DNA of 29,655 nucleotides from a virus, in IMG/VR virus record IMGVR_UViG_3300022542_000814, positions 1 through 29,655 of that record; one strand, written 5' to 3'. The notes beneath the pieces are model-generated. The model did not search any database, was not told the DNA's origin, and worked only from the letters and a program-made list of their open reading frames with translations. Each line of letters begins with the position of its first letter. Position 1 is the first letter of the stretch. The position numbers and the translations under genes were made by a program. This document shows positions 14,959 through 22,217 of this stretch, one piece after another.

Positions 14959-15414
14959 ATGAATCAAACTCATACGGTTGAAGTTTGCGCAGGCAATTTG
15001 GAATTCCCAGGCCAAATGCTAGGGCGTATGAATTTGGTTCCAAAAGATGGGCACTGGACATTTTCAGAAGATTGGGCCACTATCAGCGGTCATTTCCATA
15101 CCTCTGGAGTAGAACGTTTGGCTTTGTGGGCAAGAATTGAAATCAATGACTCTGAGAAGATTCAATTCAGGCTCAGGGGAAAGCTACATCAAATATCAAG
15201 CACGTTCATCCTACCGACGAAAAAGGCAATTGGGCTGGTAGACCAGAGACTGGAGAATGGAAAGTTGATATTGACTGACCAGGACCAAAACATTGCGATT
15301 TGCTGGGAACTGTGTGCGTGTGTCCCCATCACAATCATCCAGGCAAGAGTTGTCACTGCTGGGGAGAACCCGGCGCAAATTCTATCGGCTTGCATGACTA
15401 CATCAAGCCACTAA
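14959..15414 (+). CDS. Hypothetical virion-associated protein
   Basis: The protein has 151 residues and looks all-beta: alternating strands such as MLGRMNLVPKDGHWTF and ERLALWARIEIND, with several Cys near the C-terminus (CWELCACVP). I do not recognise a family. GAGAG stands before ATG 14959. It has the same length as the gene just upstream, but I see no clear sequence likeness between the two. Likely a structural protein by location. Confidence 0.55.
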   Translation: MNQTHTVEVCAGNLEFPGQMLGRMNLVPKDGHWTFSEDWATISGHFHTSGVERLALWARIEINDSEKIQFRLRGKLHQISSTFILPTKKAIGLVDQRLENGKLILTDQDQNIAICWELCACVPITIIQARVVTAGENPAQILSACMTTSSH

Positions 15415-15428
15415 CAGGAGAGTGAACT

Positions 15429-15782
15429 ATGGCACGGACAGACGTTTCAGTTACAGATTTGATTGGTGCATACGGCGACTATAGCGTTGCCAATGTCGCA
15501 GACCTGACCTGGCAGGTTGCGGACATAGTCAACGACAACCAGGTGCTTTTGAAAGAAGGTGACATCTTGTTGTTCTGGAATCAGGGCGTAGGCGCCCAGA
15601 CCGTCACCATCAACTCCGTGGACTTGTATGGACGAACCGGCGACATCACTGCCTATTCCGTGGGCATAGATGAAATTGCCCACTTTGGTCCAGTCAAGGC
15701 ACCGGGTTGGCGCCAGACAGACAGCTATCTGTACTTTGAAGCCAGCACCGTTGACATCTATTGGTGCGTGCTCCGAGCGTAA
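15429..15782 (+). CDS. Small decoration-like structural protein
   Basis: The protein has 117 residues. Its order of elements resembles a group of roughly 110-residue phage head proteins: MARTDVSVTDL at the start, an asparagine-rich loop before KEGDILLFWNQG, then a TVTINSVDLYG strand, HFGPVKAPGW, and a final YFEASTVDIYWCVLRA. In that group these are beta sandwiches thought to sit on capsids. AGGAGAG precedes ATG 15429. The assignment is by pattern and place only. Confidence 0.6.
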   Translation: MARTDVSVTDLIGAYGDYSVANVADLTWQVADIVNDNQVLLKEGDILLFWNQGVGAQTVTINSVDLYGRTGDITAYSVGIDEIAHFGPVKAPGWRQTDSYLYFEASTVDIYWCVLRA

Positions 15783-15800
15783 GCTAACGAGAGGTGACTG

Positions 15801-15863
15801 ATGATAAAACTATCGACTGGAACAATTGTGATGGACTTCGCAGAGAAATCAGGAGACAGGTAG
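15801..15863 (+). CDS. Tiny reading frame with ribosome site, possible remnant
   Basis: Twenty codons (MIKLSTGTIVMDFAEKSGDR) start at ATG 15801 behind GAGAGGTG and end in a TAG two bases before the next start. The AGGAG of the next gene lies within its 3' end. It could be a small peptide that couples translation, or the stump of a gene cut when the adjacent compositionally foreign gene arrived. There is no independent evidence that it is expressed. Confidence 0.25.
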   Translation: MIKLSTGTIVMDFAEKSGDR

Positions 15864-15864
15864 C

Positions 15865-16473
15865 ATGATACGCTTTTATCTCGCACCTTATGGGCCAGGC
15901 TACATTCCCAGCCGCCCCGACACCAATGCCAGCAAGGTGATTCTCTACCTGTCAGGGAACGATAGTCATGCGGCGGTCCGCGCGAATCCTTGGAAAAATT
16001 GGTGTCTGTCTTGGGTGAACGTGGTTGAGGCAACGCACACGGCAATCCAGGCCGACGCCGCGATCACGCTTATCCCGCTGTGGGACAGCGGCATGGAGTA
16101 CCTGCCCGTATCAGCACAGGTGTCTGAGATCGTGGAACCGTACCGCACTCAGATCGTGACGTTCCTTGAGAATCACTACGTGCCGACCGAGTGGATCGTC
16201 GGCACCACGACTATCGCTCAGGTGCTGCGGCGCATCATCCAGATTCTCTTGACTGTGCAGCGGCTCAAGGAGAATTATCCGGAGTTCAGCCTGGAAACGC
16301 AGATCAGCGCCATCCCGTCGCAGCAGCGGCAACGCATTCTGGCTTGGATGGTGGACCACGGCATCGAGACGGCTGACATCGATCTGAACTGGACGATCCG
16401 CCAGGTGTTACGCCGCATCATCCGTGACTATGGATGGCAACCGATTTATCACTTTGGGACCGCACTATTATAG
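15865..16473 (+). CDS. Unknown protein, compositionally foreign, with repeated QVLRRII motif
   Basis: The protein has 202 residues: a strand-rich N-terminus (IRFYLAPYGPGYIPSRP) and a helical C-terminal half. Two helices share the motif I-x-QVLRRII (16213-16239 and 16396-16422), which suggests an internal duplication. I do not recognise a family. Seven of the window's nine GATC tetramers lie here (16062-16398), and it is richer in CG dinucleotides than its neighbours, so it was probably acquired recently from another phage or host. AGGAG at 15851-15855 sets ATG 15865. It may have come with the next gene, with which it forms a pair. A structural role is likely only by position. Confidence 0.65.
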   Translation: MIRFYLAPYGPGYIPSRPDTNASKVILYLSGNDSHAAVRANPWKNWCLSWVNVVEATHTAIQADAAITLIPLWDSGMEYLPVSAQVSEIVEPYRTQIVTFLENHYVPTEWIVGTTTIAQVLRRIIQILLTVQRLKENYPEFSLETQISAIPSQQRQRILAWMVDHGIETADIDLNWTIRQVLRRIIRDYGWQPIYHFGTALL

Positions 16474-16480
16474 GTGAATT

Positions 16481-17098
16481 GTGACCGTCGTTTCTGATAA
16501 TTTTAACCGCGCCAATGAAAACTTGGAGGCCAGCGCCAACTGGAGCATGGACGATGGCGGCACTGGCGTGCTGCGAATCGTCAGCCAAGCGGTGGAGGAA
16601 AGCACTGCAGCCTACATCGTCAAGTATCGTTGGGTTGGGACGGCACTGAGTGGAGCAGATAGTTATGTACAGGCGGACATTAACACCGGAACTGATGATT
16701 GGGATACGCCGATGGTTGGCCTGCGCCAGACAGCGGGCACGGGTGCCAGCAACAACGATGGCTATGCGGCAGGGCCATCGAATGCCGACACGCACTATCT
16801 ACTAGAAATTACCGATGGCAGTGAATCAGTCCTCGGGTCGTGGGGGACACCAGCCGACAACACAACCTATGCGTACTATCTAGAGGGCGACGGTAACAAC
16901 CTAGTAGTCGAGATAGATGGGACAGAACGGATTAGCACGACAGATTCCACGCAAAGTACCGCCTCGGTAGGAATATTCTGGGGTGGCTGGGGTAGTGCTC
17001 CGGATGGTCGTATTGACAACTGGGAGGCAGGAGATCTGGGTGTAAGTATCCCGATTGCAGCGATACTGGTAAGTCAAGCTAGACGTAGGAGAGCATAA
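16481..17098 (+). CDS. LamG/concanavalin-like binding protein (putative virion adhesin)
   Basis: The protein has 205 residues. The opening VVSDNFNRAN...LEASANW and the periodic beta strands ending VGIFWGGWGSAPDGRIDNWEAGDLG are typical of jelly-roll, laminin-G-like sugar-binding domains carried on phage surface proteins. The C-terminus is a short hydrophobic stretch followed by RRRRA (IPIAAILVSQARRRRA), perhaps an anchoring tail. The start is GTG 16481, with AGGTGA close upstream. One GATC lies at 17033. It is probably exposed on the virion and binds glycans or cell surface; that is inference. Confidence 0.6.
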   Translation: MTVVSDNFNRANENLEASANWSMDDGGTGVLRIVSQAVEESTAAYIVKYRWVGTALSGADSYVQADINTGTDDWDTPMVGLRQTAGTGASNNDGYAAGPSNADTHYLLEITDGSESVLGSWGTPADNTTYAYYLEGDGNNLVVEIDGTERISTTDSTQSTASVGIFWGGWGSAPDGRIDNWEAGDLGVSIPIAAILVSQARRRRA

Positions 17099-17974
17099 AT
17101 GCAAGAACTCAGACAATCTACAGCCACAGCAGTAATTGTTGGGCCATTTCTGGATGAGACAGATGGAATAACTCCAGAGGAGGCTCTTACCGTTGCCAGC
17201 ATAGATACCGACCTCTACAAATTTAGCAATACCCACCCACTTACTGCTACCAGCATTACACTGACCACCAGTGGTGGCAGCAATGACTGCGTCCATGTGA
17301 ATAACGGATACTACTCACTGGAGTTGACGACTACAGACTCCAATACGTTGGGTAGGATGCGGTTGACACTAAATATCTCTGGAGCAGTCCCGGTTTGGGA
17401 AGAGTTTGCTATCATCCCCGCAAACGTGTGGGACGCCAGGTATTCCACAGATTACCTCCAGGTAGATACTATCCAAATAGAAGGTGTGGACGCGACAAAT
17501 CAAATTAACGCAGAATGCGACCAAGCCCTAACTGATTATGACCCACCGACGATGGCTGAAATGGATACTGGTCATGGATTGCTCGCTACCGAGGCCAAGC
17601 AGGACATCATCGACACTGTGGTGGACGCTATCCTGGCTGACACAGGCACAGACGGGGTGGTACTAGCTACTGGGGCGGTAAATGCTAATGCTGTGGCTGA
17701 CAACGCAATTACTGCTGATTCGCTTGTGGCAGCTGTTTACACTAGAATCGCTGACTTCATTCTGAAACGGAACATGGCAACTTGTCGTGCTTCTTCAGAC
17801 GGTGACAAGACAGGACGATTCATCCTACAGGCATTCGCATTCTTGCGCAACTATCGGTTCGATGATTCTGGAACGCTGCGAGTCAAGCAGGAGGATGATA
17901 TAACAGATGACTGGACCGCAGCACTGGGTACCAATCCCAGCGCTAATCCAGTCGATTCGGTAGACCCGACATGA
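17099..17974 (+). CDS. Phage structural/adhesin-like protein
   Basis: The protein has 291 residues. The N-terminal 110 residues (AVIVGPFLDETDGITPEEAL ... NNGYYSLELTTTDSNTLGRMRL) match a recurring beta-sandwich unit in metagenomic siphophage surface proteins. The centre (TEAKQDIIDTVVDAILAD) is a helix, perhaps for trimerisation, and the end (CRASSDGDKTG ... RVKQEDDITDDWTAALGT) is the usual closing domain in that group. The start follows the previous TAA directly with AGGAG ahead. It overlaps the next gene by four bases. Likely a virion surface protein; no enzyme motif is seen. Confidence 0.65.
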   Translation: MQELRQSTATAVIVGPFLDETDGITPEEALTVASIDTDLYKFSNTHPLTATSITLTTSGGSNDCVHVNNGYYSLELTTTDSNTLGRMRLTLNISGAVPVWEEFAIIPANVWDARYSTDYLQVDTIQIEGVDATNQINAECDQALTDYDPPTMAEMDTGHGLLATEAKQDIIDTVVDAILADTGTDGVVLATGAVNANAVADNAITADSLVAAVYTRIADFILKRNMATCRASSDGDKTGRFILQAFAFLRNYRFDDSGTLRVKQEDDITDDWTAALGTNPSANPVDSVDPT

Positions 17975-18309
17975 CAAGCCCGTATCCAGTTATTGTCTAT
18001 GGTGATGGCTCCACCTATCAGGGACCGTGGGAAAAGGCACCCAGTCATCGAAATGTCCAGGCGATAGTGTTTTGGGACCTAAAGCTAGGATGGACCATCC
18101 GACACGGAGGTCAAGAAAACAGCCCATGTGATTTCTTTAGAGTGGCTAATGATGGCTCTGTGGTAGGAATGGACCAGGCGGGCATGATAGACTACGTGGT
18201 TCATGACCTGGGCCTTATCAAACAAGGTAAAATGCTATCTTCAGCCGAATGGCAAGAAATACTCCGACAGGCTATGAAGTTGAGAAATGAACTGAGAGAA
18301 GTCGACTAA
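17971..18309 (+). CDS. Hypothetical protein
   Basis: The protein has 112 residues: a beta-rich N-terminus (YPVIVYGDGSTYQGPW) and a C-terminal amphipathic helix (EWQEILRQAMKLRNELREVD). No family recognised. ATG overlaps the previous TGA (ATGA) and its TAA shares a base with the next ATG, so it is embedded in the adhesin-like operon. It might be a chaperone or accessory for the large repeat protein after it, a common arrangement for fibre genes, but that is a guess. Confidence 0.6.
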   Translation: MTSPYPVIVYGDGSTYQGPWEKAPSHRNVQAIVFWDLKLGWTIRHGGQENSPCDFFRVANDGSVVGMDQAGMIDYVVHDLGLIKQGKMLSSAEWQEILRQAMKLRNELREVD

Positions 18310-20423
18310 TGGGCACAGCAAACACCGTATGCGCTGACTGGAGATGGGCGCAAGATACGGCTGCTCGCAACTGGATAGAACTTGCTCACACGGACCTATC
18401 GAGTCCTGACTCATGGCTCGATGTCAATATTTGTATCCGTATTCTGCTAGATAATACTGGGTCAAAAGACGAAACAGATGGGTACAAAATTCAGTACAGA
18501 GTCAATGCCGAGACTTGGACAGATATTACAACTACATCCAGCTATGTCAAAGCAGTCAGCAGCAGCAACTTCACCGATGGGGATAGTACCAGTCAGGAAC
18601 TGGGCTCTGGCACCTTTGATGAGGGGTACTGGGATGATGACGGAGGCATTGCTAGCTTTACTCTGGCACAGGGGCAGGAATCAGAGAACGAACATTGTAT
18701 CCAGTTCATATCTACAGACTGTGCGGGAAACACAATCGAAATACGCGTTGTCTTTGATGATGGTAGCGCTGTTGACGGCTATACCTATTCCGACCCATCC
18801 TGTATCTTTGCTGCTGGTGGGGCAACAATCAACTTTTCAGCTACTATGGCTGGAGCATCGACAACTCCAACCAATTCTGTATTAGCAGTCACACGAGCAT
18901 TCTCTGCAATCCTACTAGGAGCAAGTTCAACTCCTGACAGCTCAATTCTAGGATTGAAATATCAGCTTTCCGCAATAATGGCAGGAGACAGTTCAACTCC
19001 TACAACCAGCGTCTTGGCTATCCTACGAGCACTGTCTGCTACTTTAGCTGGTAGTTCAACAACGCCAGACGATGCGGATTTGTCAATATATGCCGGAGCC
19101 GACCTGGCCTGGATATTGTGGGGTGGGTTGACTGGAGCAGCCGTCTCAGGAGTAGTGAGCTTTTCTGCCACGATGACCGGAGCAAGTTCAACTCCTGATA
19201 ATAGCGTCTTGGCTATAGTGCGGGGGATGTCAGCGACTATAGCGGGCAGCTCCACAACGCCTGACACTAGCGTTCTAGCCATTTTGCGAGCATTTGCTGG
19301 AACGATGGCAGGAGCATCTTCAACGCCTGACACTAGCGTCCTGGCCGTCCTGAGAACGATGTCTGCAGTCCTAACAGGAGCAAGCTCAACTCCTGATACT
19401 AGCGTTCTAGCTGTCTTGAGAACTATATCTGCGACGATGACAGGGGGCAGCTCAACTCCAGATACCGCTACTCTGGCTCTCTTGCGAGCATTGTCTGCTA
19501 CTATGTCTGGAGCCAGTTCAACTCCAGATGACGCAGTCTTGGCTATCCTACGAGCATTTGCCGCAACTATGACAGGAAGCAGCTCAACTCCTAATGATGC
19601 GATATTGGCAATCAAACGAGCAATGGCTGCGACAGTGACGGGAACCAGTACAACTCCTGATGATGTAATTTTGTCTTTGGCCGGAATTATCAGTTTTGTA
19701 GCAACAATGGCGGGGACCAGCTCAACTCCTATTGATTCTGTACTAGCCATCAAACGAGCTATGGCTGCAACAATGACAGGGGGGAGCACAACACCTGACG
19801 ATGTAATCTTGACTCTAGTAGGAATCATCAATTTCATAGCGACGATGGCTGGAACTAGCACAACGCCTGATGATTCTATACTAGCAGTCAAACGAGCACT
19901 ATCTGCAACTTTGACAGGGGAGAGCACAACGCCTGACGATTCTGTACTAGCAGTCAAACGAGCAATGACTGCAATCCTAGCAGGAGACAGCTCAACGCCT
20001 GATGATTCTGTACTAGCAGTCAAGCGAGCACTCGCAGCAACTATGACTGGAACTTCAACTACACCTGATACCGCGATGCTAGGACTTATCTTTGCACTAG
20101 CGGCGGTAATGACAGGGGATAGCTCAACACCCGATACTGTGGAGCTACTAAAGAAATTGAACTTCCAAGCAGGAATGGCAGGTCAAAGTACAACGCCTGA
20201 TGATTCAATACTAGGACTTGCTTTGTCACTTACAGCGACGATGACGGGGCAAAGCACCACTCCAGATGACGCAATCTTGACAATCTTGGGTGCCGCAATA
20301 CAAGGATTGATGCTGATGTCGCTATCAGGACGGCTGCCAAATATAGGTGTTACTGGACAAAAACCAACAGTGGGTGTAGCCGGGCAGCAACCCACAATAA
20401 TCATCGACAGGGAGGATTCATAA
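18309..20423 (+). CDS. Large repeat protein with 21 copies of a 22-residue motif (fibre/adhesin-like)
   Basis: The protein has 704 residues. Residues 1-175 form a beta-rich, acidic domain. Then come 21 copies of a unit built round S-[ST]-T-P-D-x-x-x-L, spaced mostly 22 residues (66 bp) apart: alternating A-x-M-x-G, STPD and VLAVKRA segments. One short break lies after the fourth copy (YAGADLAWILWGG), where the period is longer. The C-terminus has short GVTGQKPT / GVAGQQPT repeats. The regular pattern suggests a solenoid or extended fibre. Copies differ in codons, so selection keeps the protein pattern. It should be a virion surface or fibre protein; it may vary in copy number. Confidence 0.72.
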   Translation: MGTANTVCADWRWAQDTAARNWIELAHTDLSSPDSWLDVNICIRILLDNTGSKDETDGYKIQYRVNAETWTDITTTSSYVKAVSSSNFTDGDSTSQELGSGTFDEGYWDDDGGIASFTLAQGQESENEHCIQFISTDCAGNTIEIRVVFDDGSAVDGYTYSDPSCIFAAGGATINFSATMAGASTTPTNSVLAVTRAFSAILLGASSTPDSSILGLKYQLSAIMAGDSSTPTTSVLAILRALSATLAGSSTTPDDADLSIYAGADLAWILWGGLTGAAVSGVVSFSATMTGASSTPDNSVLAIVRGMSATIAGSSTTPDTSVLAILRAFAGTMAGASSTPDTSVLAVLRTMSAVLTGASSTPDTSVLAVLRTISATMTGGSSTPDTATLALLRALSATMSGASSTPDDAVLAILRAFAATMTGSSSTPNDAILAIKRAMAATVTGTSTTPDDVILSLAGIISFVATMAGTSSTPIDSVLAIKRAMAATMTGGSTTPDDVILTLVGIINFIATMAGTSTTPDDSILAVKRALSATLTGESTTPDDSVLAVKRAMTAILAGDSSTPDDSVLAVKRALAATMTGTSTTPDTAMLGLIFALAAVMTGDSSTPDTVELLKKLNFQAGMAGQSTTPDDSILGLALSLTATMTGQSTTPDDAILTILGAAIQGLMLMSLSGRLPNIGVTGQKPTVGVAGQQPTIIIDREDS
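18838..20290 (+). repeat. Tandem 66-bp coding repeats
   Basis: About 21 diverged copies of a 66-bp unit encode the 22-residue S-[ST]-T-P motif; the best-conserved DNA core resembles AGCTCAACTCCTGATGATTC. Copies 5 to 11 and 15 to 17 are most alike, as expected from recent local duplication. The even multiple of three also keeps frames on the other strand open, so long antisense frames there are artefacts. Confidence 0.8.
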
Positions 20424-21250
20424 TGGGCAGCCTATCAAACTTTTCAGAAGCAGAACTGCTTGACCATGTGTACAATGTGGCCTATTCAGCAACACCAACG
20501 CTGAGTCTTGCTCTTGCCTCAGCAGACCCAGGGGATGCAGCAACTGGGGCAAGCATGAATGAGCTGGCTAACGCCAACGGATATGCCAGAACAACTATCA
20601 CGTTTGGAGCGGCTGGGTCCAGGCTCATCACGCAGAACGCTGATGTTGACTTTCCACAAGCAACTGGTGGGGGTTGGGGCACCGCATCTCACTGGGCAGT
20701 CCTTGACAATAGCAGCTATGGCCTTGGAAACGTCTTGGCCTCAGGAGCATTTGCTGTAGCCAAGCTCATCAACGACGGCAATACCCCGACTGTTGCATCG
20801 GCTGAGGTATATGTCCAGATTGATGCAAATGAGATTTCAGACTATTTGGCCCTGAACTGGCTAGACCTGATGTTTCGGAATCAGGTATTTGCCAAACCTG
20901 CGACGTATGTTGGGCTGACCACAGTCATCATCACCGATGGTATGACTGGCACAACTATCACAGAGCCGAGTGGTGGGGCCTATGCTCGCAAGCAAGTCAA
21001 TATCAACGGTGGCGCTTCACCGACCTGGGACATCGCAGTTGAGGCCGACCCATCCTATGTCGACAACACTCACATCATCACATTCATCACCGCAACGGCA
21101 TCATGGGGTACCATCGTGGGAGTAGCAATTTGCGATGCGGCAACGGTGGGTGAGTTGCTGATGTACGATAACGGGATGACCGACCAGCTAGTGGACAACG
21201 GAGACACGGCAGAATTTGCGGCGGCAGCACTTGTAGCGCAGCAGTCCTAG
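20423..21250 (+). CDS. Phage tail-fibre/virion protein with duplicated domain
   Basis: The protein has 275 residues containing two related halves. Each has the order of the common small phage virion domain: helix with ELLDHVYN or YLALNWLDLMF, PTLSLALAS or PATYVGLTT, then YAR-x-x-x, then WGT-x-x-x-x-x-x-x-D, and a loop before a final strand. The pairs YARTTITFG/YARKQVNING and TASHWAVLD/TIVGVAICD show the duplication. Members of this family are surface proteins in siphophages. GGGAGG precedes ATG 20423. It follows the repeat protein and could cap or accompany it. Confidence 0.65.
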   Translation: MGSLSNFSEAELLDHVYNVAYSATPTLSLALASADPGDAATGASMNELANANGYARTTITFGAAGSRLITQNADVDFPQATGGGWGTASHWAVLDNSSYGLGNVLASGAFAVAKLINDGNTPTVASAEVYVQIDANEISDYLALNWLDLMFRNQVFAKPATYVGLTTVIITDGMTGTTITEPSGGAYARKQVNINGGASPTWDIAVEADPSYVDNTHIITFITATASWGTIVGVAICDAATVGELLMYDNGMTDQLVDNGDTAEFAAAALVAQQS

Positions 21251-21273
21251 TATTCGACTAGGCTGGAGGCATC

Positions 21274-21609
21274 ATGGCAATAAGCACGCTGAGTACTGTA
21301 GCCAAAGAAGGTGGGACTTGTATTCTCACTCTTACATTTCTCGATGAGGATGGAAACGCAGTCACGCCTACGTCAGCGACCTGGACGTTGACTGACTCCG
21401 ATGGAGCAGTCGTCAATTCCAGATTGAATGTTGTTATCTCAGCTTTGGGCCCAACAGCCAGCATTGTTTTGACAGGAAATGACTTGCCTTCAGGCAGCCA
21501 CTACCTGGAAGAGCTACTGCTGACTGTAAACGCAGTTTATGATTCAGTGGCTTATGGAAATGGTTTGCCCCTTATCGGTCAAGTCATAATCCCAGTGGAA
21601 GCAGTATAG
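21274..21609 (+). CDS. Small Ig-like virion protein
   Basis: The protein has 111 residues. A single beta sandwich is suggested by KEGGTCILTLTFLDEDGNAVTPTSATWTL, an opening typical of Ig-like folds, followed by ASIVLTGNDLP and a regular strand pattern. It lacks any enzyme motif. GGAGG before ATG 21274 is a good site. It may decorate the virion. A 57-nt gap with no clear gene follows. Confidence 0.6.
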   Translation: MAISTLSTVAKEGGTCILTLTFLDEDGNAVTPTSATWTLTDSDGAVVNSRLNVVISALGPTASIVLTGNDLPSGSHYLEELLLTVNAVYDSVAYGNGLPLIGQVIIPVEAV

Positions 21610-21666
21610 TAACAAAGAACGGTTGCATGAATTGCGCAAAATAGTGAAAACACAGGAGGCAAGACA

Positions 21667-22206
21667 ATGGCAGGAAAAAGTGTAGCAATTCTCAAAACTC
21701 AGTTTCTGGGGACCGACCCTCAACACCAAAACGACGATGTTTTGGACCTGGTGGATGAGTTGGATGATGCATTGGATGCGGAATCCAACTCATATGGAGA
21801 ATTGGAGGCCACTGGAGCATCAGCTGCACAGACGCTGGCTCTGGGTGTAGCCGAAATTCTGGATGCGTTCGATGCTGATGGACCATCCAGTTCAGACATT
21901 ACCCCTGCTCACGCAACCAACCTCATCACTTGTGCTGCGGCCGGGGTATACTTGGCGATGTTTCACGCATCGTTCATCAGCTCCACAGACGGCGAAACTT
22001 ATCTATTCCAGTTTGCCATCGATGGAACTCCTGCAGGCCCTGGTGTCAAGAAGGAACTGGTGCTGGGCGCTGACCAGGAATCAATTGCGATGAACCGTGC
22101 CCTGACTTTGACCGCTGGTCAGACGCTTGCTGTCTGGGTCACGACCACGGCCAATGGCAACATCACCGTTGACGAGTGCGCCCTGGTTGTCCAGAGACTC
22201 GCATAG
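21667..22206 (+). CDS. Virion protein with C1q/TNF-like C-terminal domain
   Basis: The protein has 179 residues. The N-terminal 60 residues form an acidic helical segment (DDVLDLVDELDDALDAESNS) that could be a trimeric coiled coil. The remainder resembles C1q/TNF-like jelly rolls of phage fibres: CAAAGVYLAMFHASFISSTDG, then FQFAIDGTP, then LTAGQTLAVWVTT with the typical ending VDECALVVQRL. Such domains make trimers and may bind receptors. CAGGAGG precedes ATG 21667. It ends the adhesin-like block just before the protease gene. Confidence 0.6.
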   Translation: MAGKSVAILKTQFLGTDPQHQNDDVLDLVDELDDALDAESNSYGELEATGASAAQTLALGVAEILDAFDADGPSSSDITPAHATNLITCAAAGVYLAMFHASFISSTDGETYLFQFAIDGTPAGPGVKKELVLGADQESIAMNRALTLTAGQTLAVWVTTTANGNITVDECALVVQRLA

Positions 22207-22217
22207 GAGAGAGAATT

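Noticed and set aside
18962-20023. Long open frame on the minus strand (353 codons)
   Set aside because: It is the reverse of the 66-bp coding repeats; a repeat unit without stops in that frame gives a long frame by default, and it has no ribosome site or family resemblance.
18838-20290. Regular spacing that could look like a CRISPR array
   Set aside because: The period is a coding 66 bp with gradual divergence and no fixed repeat and unique spacer pattern.
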